DNA of 57,314 nucleotides. Origin: UBA6183 sp046314755. Its GTDB lineage: Bacteria; Bacteroidota; Bacteroidia; UKL13-3. The notes beneath the pieces were generated by a model. The model had not been told where the DNA came from, made no database searches, and worked only from the letters and a program-made list of their open reading frames with translations. A program made the translations under genes and the position numbers. Of the stretch, positions 46,041 to 53,215 are shown in pieces. The stretch covers positions 1 to 57,314 of the forward strand of contig JBKDBG010000105.1 in the NCBI GenBank assembly GCA_046314755.1, written 5' to 3'. Every line of letters starts with the position of its first letter. The first letter of the stretch is position 1.

Positions 46041-46724
46041 ATGAAACATTACGTAATTATAGGGGCATCAAGCGGTATAGGATGGCAATTGGCAAAAAAC
46101 TTAAGCGAACACCACCACATCACTGCTTTAAGCCGAAATCCACTGCCTGAGCGTTTACAAAATACAACCCATCATGTGTGTGATATTTCATTAGAACAAC
46201 CGGATTTTCCTGTCATTGATAAGCCTGTTGACGGATTAATTTATTGTCCCGGCTCTATTAATCTTAAGCCTTTTCGCTCATTTAAAATAGATGATTTCAC
46301 CAACGATTTGAACATTAATTTATTCGGAGCGATTAAAAGTATTAAACACTTTTTGCCTCAATTACAGCAGGCAGAAAATTCATCGGTGGTTTTATTTAGT
46401 ACGGTTGCCGTACAAACAGGCATGTCTTTTCACGCAAGTATTGCAGCTGCAAAAGGCGCGGTAGAGGGTTTAACACGAAGTTTAGCTGCCGAGTTTGCTC
46501 CTAAAATCAGGGTGAATGCAGTGGCTCCTTCTTTAACGCACACACCGTTGGCTGATAAATTATTGAATGCAGAAGCAAAATTAAAAGCAGCTGAAGAGCG
46601 CCATCCGTTGAAAAAAATTGGTTCACCTGATGATATGGCTAAAGCAGTACAATATTTGTTAGATGCCAATTGGGTTACAGGTGAAATTTTAGCCGTAAAT
46701 GGTGGAATGAGTAGTATAAGATAA
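46041..46724 (+). CDS. SDR-family protein lacking the catalytic tyrosine
   Basis: 227 residues with the short-chain dehydrogenase fold: IIGASSGIGWQLAKNL (NAD(P) binding), DGLIYCPGSINLKPF (NxxG region), LNINLFGAIKS, Ser120 in VVLFSTVAVQ and the C-terminal RVNAVAPSLTHTPLAD and TGEILAVNGGMS. The active-site YxxxK reads I134-AAA-K138, so the tyrosine that donates the proton is replaced by Ile. It follows the flavoprotein by 21 bp; TAGTCTTG in or near the gap is a one-mismatch -7 box, so a second promoter is possible. It may be a weak or non-canonical reductase, or a binding protein. Confidence 0.88.
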   Translation: MKHYVIIGASSGIGWQLAKNLSEHHHITALSRNPLPERLQNTTHHVCDISLEQPDFPVIDKPVDGLIYCPGSINLKPFRSFKIDDFTNDLNINLFGAIKSIKHFLPQLQQAENSSVVLFSTVAVQTGMSFHASIAAAKGAVEGLTRSLAAEFAPKIRVNAVAPSLTHTPLADKLLNAEAKLKAAEERHPLKKIGSPDDMAKAVQYLLDANWVTGEILAVNGGMSSIR

Positions 46725-46725
46725 T

Positions 46726-47355
46726 ATGAAACACATTACGCTGGAGAACATTTTAGGGATGGAAAAACAATTCCGTACCAATTTAATTAATTCACTTCCG
46801 GGTGTTCGCGGAGCCAATTTAATCGGCACGGTAAATGAAAACGGGGAAACCAATTTGGCCATATTTAACTCCGTGATGCACATTGGTGCGCATCCGCCTT
46901 ATATGGGTTTAATTATGCGTCCGGTTTCTGTGCCTCGCGGAACATATAACAACATCAAACAAACCGGTGTGTTTACCATCAATCATGTGCATGAGGGTAT
47001 TATTAAACAAGCCCATCAAACTTCTGCACGATACGAAACAAGTGAATTTGCCGCCACAGGTTTAACAGCGTGGTACAGCCAACAACACAAAGCGCCTTAT
47101 GTTGCTGAAAGTGTTGTTAAAATAGGCTTACGATTTGTTGAGGAGCACCACATTGCTTGCAACCAAACGATTTTATTGGTAGGAGAGGTGCAAGAAATTA
47201 TTTTATCGGACGATTATTTAAGTGAAACAGGAATATTACAATTGAATCAAACCAAAAGTGTGGGCGTAAACGGTTTAGAAACGTATTATGGATTAGAGAA
47301 ACTGGTGGAGTTGCCTTATGCAAAGCCTGATGGGAATATTTTAAATTTAAGCTGA
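46726..47355 (+). CDS. Flavin reductase-like FMN-binding split-barrel protein
   Basis: 209 residues, one base after the SDR stop. The split-barrel pattern is seen in FRTNLINSLPGVRGANLIGTVNENGETNLAIFNSV, then HPPYMGLIMRP, RGTYNNIKQTGVFTIN and KIGLRFVEEHHI. Family members bind FMN and reduce free flavins or act with partner oxygenases. In this operon it might supply reduced flavin to the FAD enzyme or the photolyase; this is inferred from position only. It ends 3 bp before the photolyase gene. Confidence 0.85.
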   Translation: MKHITLENILGMEKQFRTNLINSLPGVRGANLIGTVNENGETNLAIFNSVMHIGAHPPYMGLIMRPVSVPRGTYNNIKQTGVFTINHVHEGIIKQAHQTSARYETSEFAATGLTAWYSQQHKAPYVAESVVKIGLRFVEEHHIACNQTILLVGEVQEIILSDDYLSETGILQLNQTKSVGVNGLETYYGLEKLVELPYAKPDGNILNLS

Positions 47356-47358
47356 TCC

Positions 47359-48891
47359 ATGAAAACCTTAAGGCTTATTCTAGGCGATCAACTGAATTCA
47401 AATCATACATGGTTTAAGCAAGTTGATGATGATATGGTTTATGTGCTGTTTGAGATGCGACAAGAAACAGATTACGTAAAGCACCATATTCAAAAAATTG
47501 TCGGCTTTTTCTCCGCCATGCGTGCTTTTGCCCAATCGCTCGAAGCTCAAGGTCACCGCGTTATTTATTATCGGATCAATGATGACCATAATACCCAATC
47601 ACTCACTCAAAATTTATCTCAACTCATACAAAAACATTCAATCAAAAAATTTGAATACCAACTGCCTGATGAATACCGATTAGATGCTCAACTGAAAGCC
47701 TTTTGCAAGGAGTTAAACATACCGCATGAGATGTTTGATACCGAACATTTTTTAAGCAGCAGAAATGATGTTGAACAAATGTTTGAAGGCAAAAAACAAA
47801 TTTTGATGGAAACGTTTTACCGCGATATGCGGAGGCGTTACCATATTTTAATGGAGGATAAAAATCCGGTTGGCGGCAAATGGAATTATGATGCAGAGAA
47901 CAGAAACAAATGGAAGGGAAATCCTGCTGCACCTGCTCATTCGGCAGTAGTAAATGTGGTGGGTGATGTGCTGAAGGAAATTGAACAAAGTGGAGCAAGT
48001 TATTTTGGCCATATTGATGCAGAAAAATTTGTTTGGCCCATTACACGTGAACAATCTTTAACCTTATTAGATGAGTTTGTAACATTTTCACTTCCTTATT
48101 TCGGGCAGTTTCAAGATGCCATGTCGCAAAAAGAAAATTTTCTTTTTCACTCCAGGTTATCTTTTGCATTAAACATAAAAATGCTGCATCCGTTAGAGGT
48201 GGTGCAAACTTCTATTGAAGCATGGCAAAAAAAGCCGAGTGTTATTACGCTACCGCAGGTAGAGGGTTTTGTTAGGCAAATTATTGGTTGGCGTGAATAC
48301 ATGCGTGGAATTTATTGGTGGAAAATGCCCGAGTATGAAACCTTAAATTATTTCAACCATCAAAATAAATTGCCTCATTACTTTTGGGATGCGCAAACCA
48401 ACATGAATTGTGTGAAGCATGCCGTACAAAACAGCTTGGATTTTGCTTATGCGCACCATATCCAACGCTTAATGGTAACAGGTAATTTTGCTTTATTGGC
48501 AGGTATACATCCTGATGAGGTAGATGCCTGGTATTTGGGCGTGTATATTGATGCTTTGCAATGGGTTGAAATCACCAATACACGCGGCATGAGTCAATAT
48601 GCCGATGGTGGAATTGTTGGCAGTAAACCGTATGTTTCATCGGCAAATTACATTGATAAAATGAGTGATTATTGCTCGGGATGTGCGTATGATAAATCAA
48701 AAAAACATGGACACATGGCTTGCCCTTTTAATAGTTTGTATTGGTATTTTTACGAACGTAACAGGCCATTGCTAGGTAAAAACAACAGAATTGGCATGAT
48801 GTACAATGTGCTCAACAAAATGAATCCGGAGGAGAAACAGTTGATTTTAAACCAAGCAGAAATTTATTTGCAACAACTTGAAACCTTGTAA
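47359..48891 (+). CDS. Iron-sulfur bacterial cryptochrome/photolyase (PhrB/FeS-BCP type)
   Basis: 510 residues, full length. N-terminal antenna-type domain (LRLILGDQLNSNHTWF) and C-terminal FAD domain with QIIGWREYMRGIYW, HHIQRLMVTGNFALL and DALQWVEITNTRGMSQYADG. The four cluster cysteines are present at 351 (TNMNC), 439, 442 and 455 (YCSGCAYDKSKKHGHMAC), the same spacing as C350/C438/C441/C454 of Agrobacterium PhrB, a (6-4) photolyase with a 4Fe-4S cluster. It repairs (6-4) photoproducts with light or acts as a photoreceptor. It is the last gene of the polyketide operon, separated from the flavin reductase by 3 bp. Confidence 0.95.
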   Translation: MKTLRLILGDQLNSNHTWFKQVDDDMVYVLFEMRQETDYVKHHIQKIVGFFSAMRAFAQSLEAQGHRVIYYRINDDHNTQSLTQNLSQLIQKHSIKKFEYQLPDEYRLDAQLKAFCKELNIPHEMFDTEHFLSSRNDVEQMFEGKKQILMETFYRDMRRRYHILMEDKNPVGGKWNYDAENRNKWKGNPAAPAHSAVVNVVGDVLKEIEQSGASYFGHIDAEKFVWPITREQSLTLLDEFVTFSLPYFGQFQDAMSQKENFLFHSRLSFALNIKMLHPLEVVQTSIEAWQKKPSVITLPQVEGFVRQIIGWREYMRGIYWWKMPEYETLNYFNHQNKLPHYFWDAQTNMNCVKHAVQNSLDFAYAHHIQRLMVTGNFALLAGIHPDEVDAWYLGVYIDALQWVEITNTRGMSQYADGGIVGSKPYVSSANYIDKMSDYCSGCAYDKSKKHGHMACPFNSLYWYFYERNRPLLGKNNRIGMMYNVLNKMNPEEKQLILNQAEIYLQQLETL

Positions 48892-49088
48892 TTGGTGTCG
48901 CATTTCTAACATGCCTTTGTTGCGTTATTCACCAATTATCCACGCCACTTTTTTATTTCTGTCTATTTTTTAAGAAGTCACGAATGTCGCAATGGATGCG
49001 CCTTTTGGGCTTGTAATGAATGTATAAATAATTTCCTGCTTCAATATCCACCGCCCTTTTGGCCAAGCCAATTTAAAAAGCAATATAA

Positions 49089-50288
49089 ATGCTGAGTAGT
49101 TTTGGGAGTATGATATTAGTAAATAAACTGGAGCCCGCTATAGCCATTGAAAGCCATCATTATGATTGCCTTCACCAATATACGGAGTTGCTGAAGATTT
49201 ACGATTTTATTGATTTACCCGATCAGATAAAAACGATTGAGCAAACCAACAGTGCTATTTTGCGTGCTTATTATGCCAATGCCATTGACCATAATATCAT
49301 TGATATAAAAGTTGTAAAATACATTTATGAAGGCAAGATTAAGCCCAAACCGCTTGCCGAAAGAAGTGTTGAACAATTTATTAAAGCAGAGCAATGGTTA
49401 CAAACGCAAATGGATCAACCGTTGAGTGTTGGCATGCTGTATCAATTACAAACGTTACTCATACTTGATTTATACAACAACAGAGATGATGTAAACCTCT
49501 TTACAGCCAATGCCACAAAAGCTCCCGAAAAGTTAAGCGCAACGGCCGAACTTGAGTTGGACAGTTTGTTCGAGTATATGAATCATGATACGGAACATCA
49601 TCCGATTGTTAAAAGTTGGGTGTTGCATTTTAGACTCCTACAAATACGTTTGTTTAGTGAAGCAAAAACAAAAATGGCTTCTCTCTTGCAATATTTTTGG
49701 CTCTGCAAACATGGCATTAACATGCATGGGTTGGTTAGCCTTGATCATGAGTTGTATGTAAATAAAACCGAATACCTTGCATTTTTAGGCGAAGTAGAAA
49801 CCGTAAGAGATGTGGAGAAGGTAGCCGCATCTGAGCAGCAACAGCTTGATTTTGGGATGCAGTTGTTCACCGCCCAGTTAGAGCGTTTAAAACTTTTATT
49901 GCGTTCTTATTTTCGCCAGCAAGTTGAGTTTGATAAACTGAATGCACGCCAAAAAAACATCATGAATTATGTGTTTGAGCGTGGGTATAGATTAAAAGAA
50001 TTTGATGATAAGGTATTAAACCAACGTCAAAAATTGATTATGTATATCATTCAACACAAAGGATTTATCAGCACCAAAGAATTGGTGAATGAATTTGAGT
50101 GTAACCGTAAAACCATACAACGTGATTTTGCTGTATTGCTTGAACTGAATTTAGTAAAAGTAATTGGTAAAGGTGCCGGTTTGAGGTATGCTGTAAACGT
50201 GATTGAAAACAGGCACGAGTATTTACAGAAGTATCAATCTTCATTGGTGATTGATGAAGAAACAGAACTTTCAGACGAAGATTTTTAA
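49089..50288 (+). CDS. Fic-fold pseudoenzyme fused to a winged helix-turn-helix
   Basis: 399 residues. The middle resembles a Fic domain, including a residual inhibitory helix (ANAIDHN, 63-69, in place of S-x-AIEGN) and the helix VLHFRLLQIRLFSEAKTKMASLL. Here the HPFxDGNGR motif reads R187-L-F-S-E-A-K-T-K195: the catalytic His and the phosphate-binding Gly/Asn/Arg are all lost. The C-terminal part (280-399) contains a DeoR-like winged HTH (FISTKELVNEFECNRKTIQRDF). So it is probably a transcription factor that uses a dead Fic domain as a regulatory module. It lies 197 bp after the photolyase and may regulate that operon; this is inference. Confidence 0.78.
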   Translation: MLSSFGSMILVNKLEPAIAIESHHYDCLHQYTELLKIYDFIDLPDQIKTIEQTNSAILRAYYANAIDHNIIDIKVVKYIYEGKIKPKPLAERSVEQFIKAEQWLQTQMDQPLSVGMLYQLQTLLILDLYNNRDDVNLFTANATKAPEKLSATAELELDSLFEYMNHDTEHHPIVKSWVLHFRLLQIRLFSEAKTKMASLLQYFWLCKHGINMHGLVSLDHELYVNKTEYLAFLGEVETVRDVEKVAASEQQQLDFGMQLFTAQLERLKLLLRSYFRQQVEFDKLNARQKNIMNYVFERGYRLKEFDDKVLNQRQKLIMYIIQHKGFISTKELVNEFECNRKTIQRDFAVLLELNLVKVIGKGAGLRYAVNVIENRHEYLQKYQSSLVIDEETELSDEDF

Positions 50289-50308
50289 TCAACGTTTATC
50301 TTATAAAA

Positions 50309-50334
50309 AAGGCTGTTCATAACTGAACAGCCTT
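50309..50334. terminator. Bidirectional intrinsic terminator
   Basis: Perfect 10-bp stem AAGGCTGTTC/GAACAGCCTT (50309-50318, 50325-50334) with a 6-nt loop, A-rich on the left and T-rich on the right, between the convergent Fic-HTH and DUF2795 genes. Confidence 0.85.
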
Positions 50335-50339
50335 TTAGT

Positions 50340-50561
50340 TTAAAGCTCATCTTCATTATAGAAGTAATCTTCATTGGTTGGATAGTCCGGCCAAACCTCT
50401 TCAATGCTTTCAAAAGGTTCTCCATCGTCTTCAATTTCCTGAAGGTTTTCTATTACTTCAAGTGGCGCACCGCTTCTAATGGCATAGTCTATCAACTCGT
50501 CTTTTGTTGCAGGCCATGGTGCATCATCTAAATATGAGGCTAATTCTAACGTCCAGTACAT
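50340..50561 (-). CDS. DUF2795 domain protein
   Basis: 73 residues, acidic, matching the small DUF2795 proteins of Bacteroidota: MYWTLELASYLDDAPWPATKDELIDYAIRSGAP and VIENLQEIEDDGEPF, ending in a Tyr/Asp/Glu-rich tail. The family is highly conserved in the phylum, but its function is unknown; the N-terminal half has a helix-turn-helix-like pattern. It is monocistronic, convergent with the Fic-HTH gene across a terminator. Confidence 0.88.
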   Translation of the reverse strand: MYWTLELASYLDDAPWPATKDELIDYAIRSGAPLEVIENLQEIEDDGEPFESIEEVWPDYPTNEDYFYNEDEL

Positions 50562-50646
50562 AACAATCGTTTTTTCTTAACGCGAATATAAAAAAGTTCG
50601 CTTTTTAAAAAAGTTATTTTTATGGGAAAATTTCTTTACCCAAAAG

Positions 50647-51738
50647 TTAGGCGTTATTACACGCTAAAACCTTGGCAATGGTAGCTTTACGATCCGGTTT
50701 TCCGCTTTCAAGCCGTTCAAACTCATCAACAAAATAAAACTTTTTGGGTGCTGCGTATTTGCCTAAGGTGGCTTTACAGTGGTTTTTTAAATCTTCCATC
50801 ATCTCTTCATTCAATGGTTCACCCAACATTACTACCACAGCAATTTCACCAAACTTCTCATCTGTTTTTCGGCAAACAAACATAGGGCGTGGTGGCATTT
50901 CCAATTCATTAAACCGATCAAGTATTGCATGTTCAATGTCATAGCTAAAAAATTTTATGCCTCCGCTGTTAATCACTTCATCAATTCGGCCTGATAATTC
51001 AAAGTGAGTATCATCAATTAATTTAACCACATCATTAGTTACCAACCATTGGTCATCCGTTACCGGTGCGCATATGCATAAACAATTCCTTTCATCAATC
51101 CTTATTTTTACATCAGGCATTACTTTGTAGTACGTTTCTTTGCCCAGTTCTCGTAAGGCAATATGGCTCAACGTTTCGGTCATTCCGTATGTTTGCCAAA
51201 CCTTACACGGCAAGTTACCCAGTAATTTGAGCAATTGATTATCAGCAGGAGCTCCGCCCAATAAAACATGTTTAAACAAGCTTAATTTATTTCTTAATTC
51301 CTCCTCTTCATGTAAAGCAAATACTTGCATGGGTGCGAATGAAACCAAGGTGTATTCGTGTTTGCTATCAACTAATGCAAGTGGATTTGATGATGGTGCA
51401 GTAATGGTAATATCACAGCCTAAAATCATACCACGTACCAACAGCATGGCACCGCCAATCATTTTTGAGCTGATACATAAATAGATTTTTTCATTTGAAG
51501 TTAGACCCAACATATCAATAGTACCTTGTGCGCTTATTTGCATGTGTTTTCTATCGGTAATAATTGATTTAGGAGAGCCTGTACTGCCGGATGTATTGAA
51601 GGTAAAAGTTTCTTTGCCTCTTAACCAATCTCTGCAAAAGTTTAAGGTTTCATGATAATATTCATCTTGAAATTGGTAAGTGCCTTCTCTTACTTCTTCG
51701 TAAGTGAAAGATTGGTTTTGAACAAAAAACTTATTCAT
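50647..51738 (-). CDS. menE: O-succinylbenzoate-CoA ligase-like AMP-binding enzyme
   Basis: 363 residues, short for the adenylate-forming superfamily, as usual for Bacteroidota MenE. The AMP-binding signature is FTFNTSGSTGSPKSII, followed by GGAPADNQLL, WQTYGMTETLSHIALR and the hinge region LSGRIDEVINSGGIKFFSYDIE; the C-terminal catalytic Lys region is LESGKPDRKATIAKVL. MenE activates o-succinylbenzoate with CoA in menaquinone synthesis. Other men genes are not in the window, so the assignment rests on family pattern. The promoter box ends 4 bp before the ATG, so the mRNA may be leaderless. Confidence 0.85.
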   Translation of the reverse strand: MNKFFVQNQSFTYEEVREGTYQFQDEYYHETLNFCRDWLRGKETFTFNTSGSTGSPKSIITDRKHMQISAQGTIDMLGLTSNEKIYLCISSKMIGGAMLLVRGMILGCDITITAPSSNPLALVDSKHEYTLVSFAPMQVFALHEEEELRNKLSLFKHVLLGGAPADNQLLKLLGNLPCKVWQTYGMTETLSHIALRELGKETYYKVMPDVKIRIDERNCLCICAPVTDDQWLVTNDVVKLIDDTHFELSGRIDEVINSGGIKFFSYDIEHAILDRFNELEMPPRPMFVCRKTDEKFGEIAVVVMLGEPLNEEMMEDLKNHCKATLGKYAAPKKFYFVDEFERLESGKPDRKATIAKVLACNNA

Positions 51739-51742
51739 GATA

Positions 51743-51750
51743 CAAAGGTA
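51743..51750 (-). promoter_or_regulatory. -7 promoter box for menE
   Basis: TACCTTTG on the minus strand, exact TAnnTTTG, ending 4 bp before the start codon; predicts leaderless transcription. Confidence 0.45.
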
Positions 51751-51780
51751 TGATACATTTTCAGGTAGTTGGAATAAAAA

Positions 51781-52518
51781 TTATAAACCTCGGCTTTCTC
51801 CCGTTTCAACCCGTTTCTGACGTTCTTGTTCAAACCAGTTTTCAAATGCCGTGGCTGCCTCTTCGGTAAAGTGGCTTAAATTAAAACGCGTGTACTTGAT
51901 ATTTTTACCTTTTGCCATAAACAGGTTTTCATAATGGGTGCGCACATTTTTAAGTAGGCTGTCGGCATTCGGATTTGCATGTACATTTTGATCAATTATT
52001 TCAGGGGTAATTTGTAAATGCTCCAATTGAAGCAACGTAAAATCAAATAACTCATCGCTATCTGTTTTGAAATTAATTGCTCCGCCCGGCTTAAGAATTT
52101 TTTGATACAAACGCAAAAAGCGTGTATGTGTTAAACGATGTTTGGCACTGCGCATTCTTGGAAAAGGGTCAGGAAAGGTAATCCATATTTCATCTACTTC
52201 TCCGGCATCAAACAACACATCAATTTTGTGCATCACCGCACGCATAAAAGCAACATTACTCATGTTATTGTCGATCGCTTTTTGTGCACCAACCCACATC
52301 CGATTGCTTTTGATGTCAATGCCGATAAAGTTTTTATTGGGGAAGTTTTGGGCCAATGCAACCGAATATTCACCTTTACCGCAACCCAGTTCTAATACAA
52401 TAGGGTTATTGTTATGAAACACTTCTTGCTTCCATTTGCCTTTTAAATCATAGGCAAAATCAAAGGTGTTTGAAAAATTTGCAAAGGCTTCAAATCGTTG
52501 TAATTTCTTCTTTCCCAT
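51781..52518 (-). CDS. trmB: tRNA (guanine-N7-)-methyltransferase
   Basis: 245 residues, usual length. SAM-binding motif VLELGCGKGEYSVALAQNFP, NFIGIDIKSNRMWVGAQKA, then the TrmB signature DEIWITFPDPFPRMRSAKHRLTHTRFL and GAINFKTDSDELFDFTL. It methylates G46 of tRNA at N7. It stands 42 bp upstream of... the menE start in transcription order, with its own promoter box, and faces the tRNA-Arg region. Confidence 0.95.
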   Translation of the reverse strand: MGKKKLQRFEAFANFSNTFDFAYDLKGKWKQEVFHNNNPIVLELGCGKGEYSVALAQNFPNKNFIGIDIKSNRMWVGAQKAIDNNMSNVAFMRAVMHKIDVLFDAGEVDEIWITFPDPFPRMRSAKHRLTHTRFLRLYQKILKPGGAINFKTDSDELFDFTLLQLEHLQITPEIIDQNVHANPNADSLLKNVRTHYENLFMAKGKNIKYTRFNLSHFTEEAATAFENWFEQERQKRVETGESRGL

Positions 52519-52530
52519 ACCGTATTAAGG

Positions 52531-52538
52531 CAAAAATA
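52531..52538 (-). promoter_or_regulatory. -7 promoter box for trmB
   Basis: TATTTTTG on the minus strand, exact TAnnTTTG, 12 bp before the trmB ATG. Confidence 0.45.
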
Positions 52539-52655
52539 AGCGGCCGCGAAAGTAGGATAATTACTTAAAAATCAAAGTATAGTTGAAAGAAAAATCATTG
52601 CTTCATATACATTTGGAAGCGCAATGGAATTAGGCGTTTATGGGCTTTTAAAAGA

Positions 52656-52729
52656 TTTTGTAGTCTCGACAGGAATCGATCCCGCTTGAGGCGGGACAAA
52701 AGTTTAGGAAAGCAAAAAAGGTGAGAATA
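52656..52729 (-). repeat. tRNA-Arg 3'-part copy 1 with palindrome A
   Basis: Contains the last 20 bp of the tRNA region on this strand (GTAGTCTCGACAGGAATCGA at 52660-52679, plus-strand reading), then the palindrome TCCCGCTTGAGGCGGGA (52680-52696) in place of the rest of the T-arm and variable loop, then CAAAAGTTTAGGAAAGC (52697-52713), a diverged anticodon arm still containing the TTTAGGAAA loop. Period to copy 2 is 74 bp. Confidence 0.85.
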
Positions 52730-52804
52730 TTTTGTAGTCTCGACAGGAATCGATCCCGCTTGAGGCGGGACAAAAGTTTAGGGAAACAAAAAAAGGTGAG
52801 AATG
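52730..52804 (-). repeat. tRNA-Arg 3'-part copy 2 with palindrome A
   Basis: Same composition as copy 1: tRNA 3' segment at 52734-52753, palindrome TCCCGCTTGAGGCGGGA at 52754-52770, anticodon-arm remnant at 52771-52787, then an A-rich tail and GGTGAGAAT, also present in copy 1. Period to the intact tRNA is 75 bp; the 3' flank TTTTG is shared by all three. Confidence 0.85.
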
Positions 52805-52809
52805 TTTTG

Positions 52810-52881
52810 TAGTCTCGACAGGAATCGAACCTGTATCAAATGTTTAGGAAACATCTATTCTATCCATTGAACTACGAGACC
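52810..52881 (-). tRNA. tRNA-Arg (anticodon CCU)
   Basis: A complete 72-nt cloverleaf on the minus strand. Acceptor stem GGTCTCG/CGAGACT (last pair G-U), discriminator A, D-arm GTTCAATGGATAGAAT, anticodon stem GATGT/ACATT with loop TTCCTAA (anticodon CCT, reading AGG), and T-arm CAGG-TTCGATT-CCTG. CCA is not encoded. It is the only intact copy in an array of partial copies. Confidence 0.95.
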
Positions 52882-52888
52882 ATTTTGT

Positions 52889-52932
52889 GTCTATTCTATC
52901 CTCCCGATAGCTATCGGGAGAACTACGAGACC
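52889..52932 (-). repeat. tRNA-Arg 5'-part copy with palindrome B
   Basis: Plus-strand reading: CTATTCTATCC (52891-52901), as in the tRNA D-arm, then the perfect 20-bp palindrome CTCCCGATAGCTATCGGGAG (52901-52920) in place of the D-loop bases, then GAACTACGAGACC (52920-52932), the 5' acceptor and D-stem. It lies 8 bp upstream of the intact tRNA (transcript sense). Confidence 0.85.
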
Positions 52933-53142
52933 AATTGTTTTTTCGAGGTGCAATTTAAATTTTATTCTATCAGGAATAAAAATCATTCGTAAAAAAATTG
53001 ATGTAATTTTATGAATAAGGTAAAACCAATCGGGTTGTTTTAAGAAGATAGCGTGTGCCATTTGCCATAAAAGTATCAATAAGAACTTTAATTATATTGC
53101 TAATTATATTGTTTTGATTGCATGGCAATAAGAATGCAATAA

Positions 53143-53214
53143 CGACAGGAATCGATCCCGCTTAGGGCGGGACTATTCTATCCTCCCGATAGCTATCGGG
53201 AGAACCACGAGACC
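53143..53214 (-). repeat. Composite pseudo-tRNA-Arg carrying both palindromes
   Basis: In plus-strand reading: CGACAGGAATCGA (tRNA T-arm 3' side), palindrome A variant TCCCGCTTAGGGCGGGA (53156-53172), CTATTCTATCC (D-arm), palindrome B CTCCCGATAGCTATCGGGAG (53183-53202), GAACCACGAGACC (5' acceptor with one change). The anticodon arm and the 3' acceptor strand are missing, so it cannot be a working tRNA. Confidence 0.85.
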
Positions 53215-53215
53215 A

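Noticed and set aside
47642..47998. 118-codon minus-strand open frame inside the photolyase gene
   Set aside because: Lies fully within a well-conserved gene on the opposite strand; no recognisable domain or start signal.
50647..51738. Reading the AMP-binding enzyme as part of the polyketide pathway
   Set aside because: It is on the opposite strand with its own promoter and matches short Bacteroidota MenE; a starter-unit ligase role has no support from context.
52648..52854. A 68-codon minus-strand open frame with repeated RFLSRLQN-like peptide
   Set aside because: It is produced by reading through the tandem tRNA fragments and palindromes; there is no start context, no protein family and the repeats are explained at DNA level.
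52656..52881. CRISPR-like array (three repeats with 74-75 bp period)
   Set aside because: The repeats are tRNA pieces, the 'spacers' resemble each other, and no cas genes are present.
52656..53214. Attachment sites of an integrated genomic island
   Set aside because: The tRNA 3' end is repeated, but no integrase or island cargo lies between the copies, and 5' pieces and palindromes are not explained by att duplication alone.
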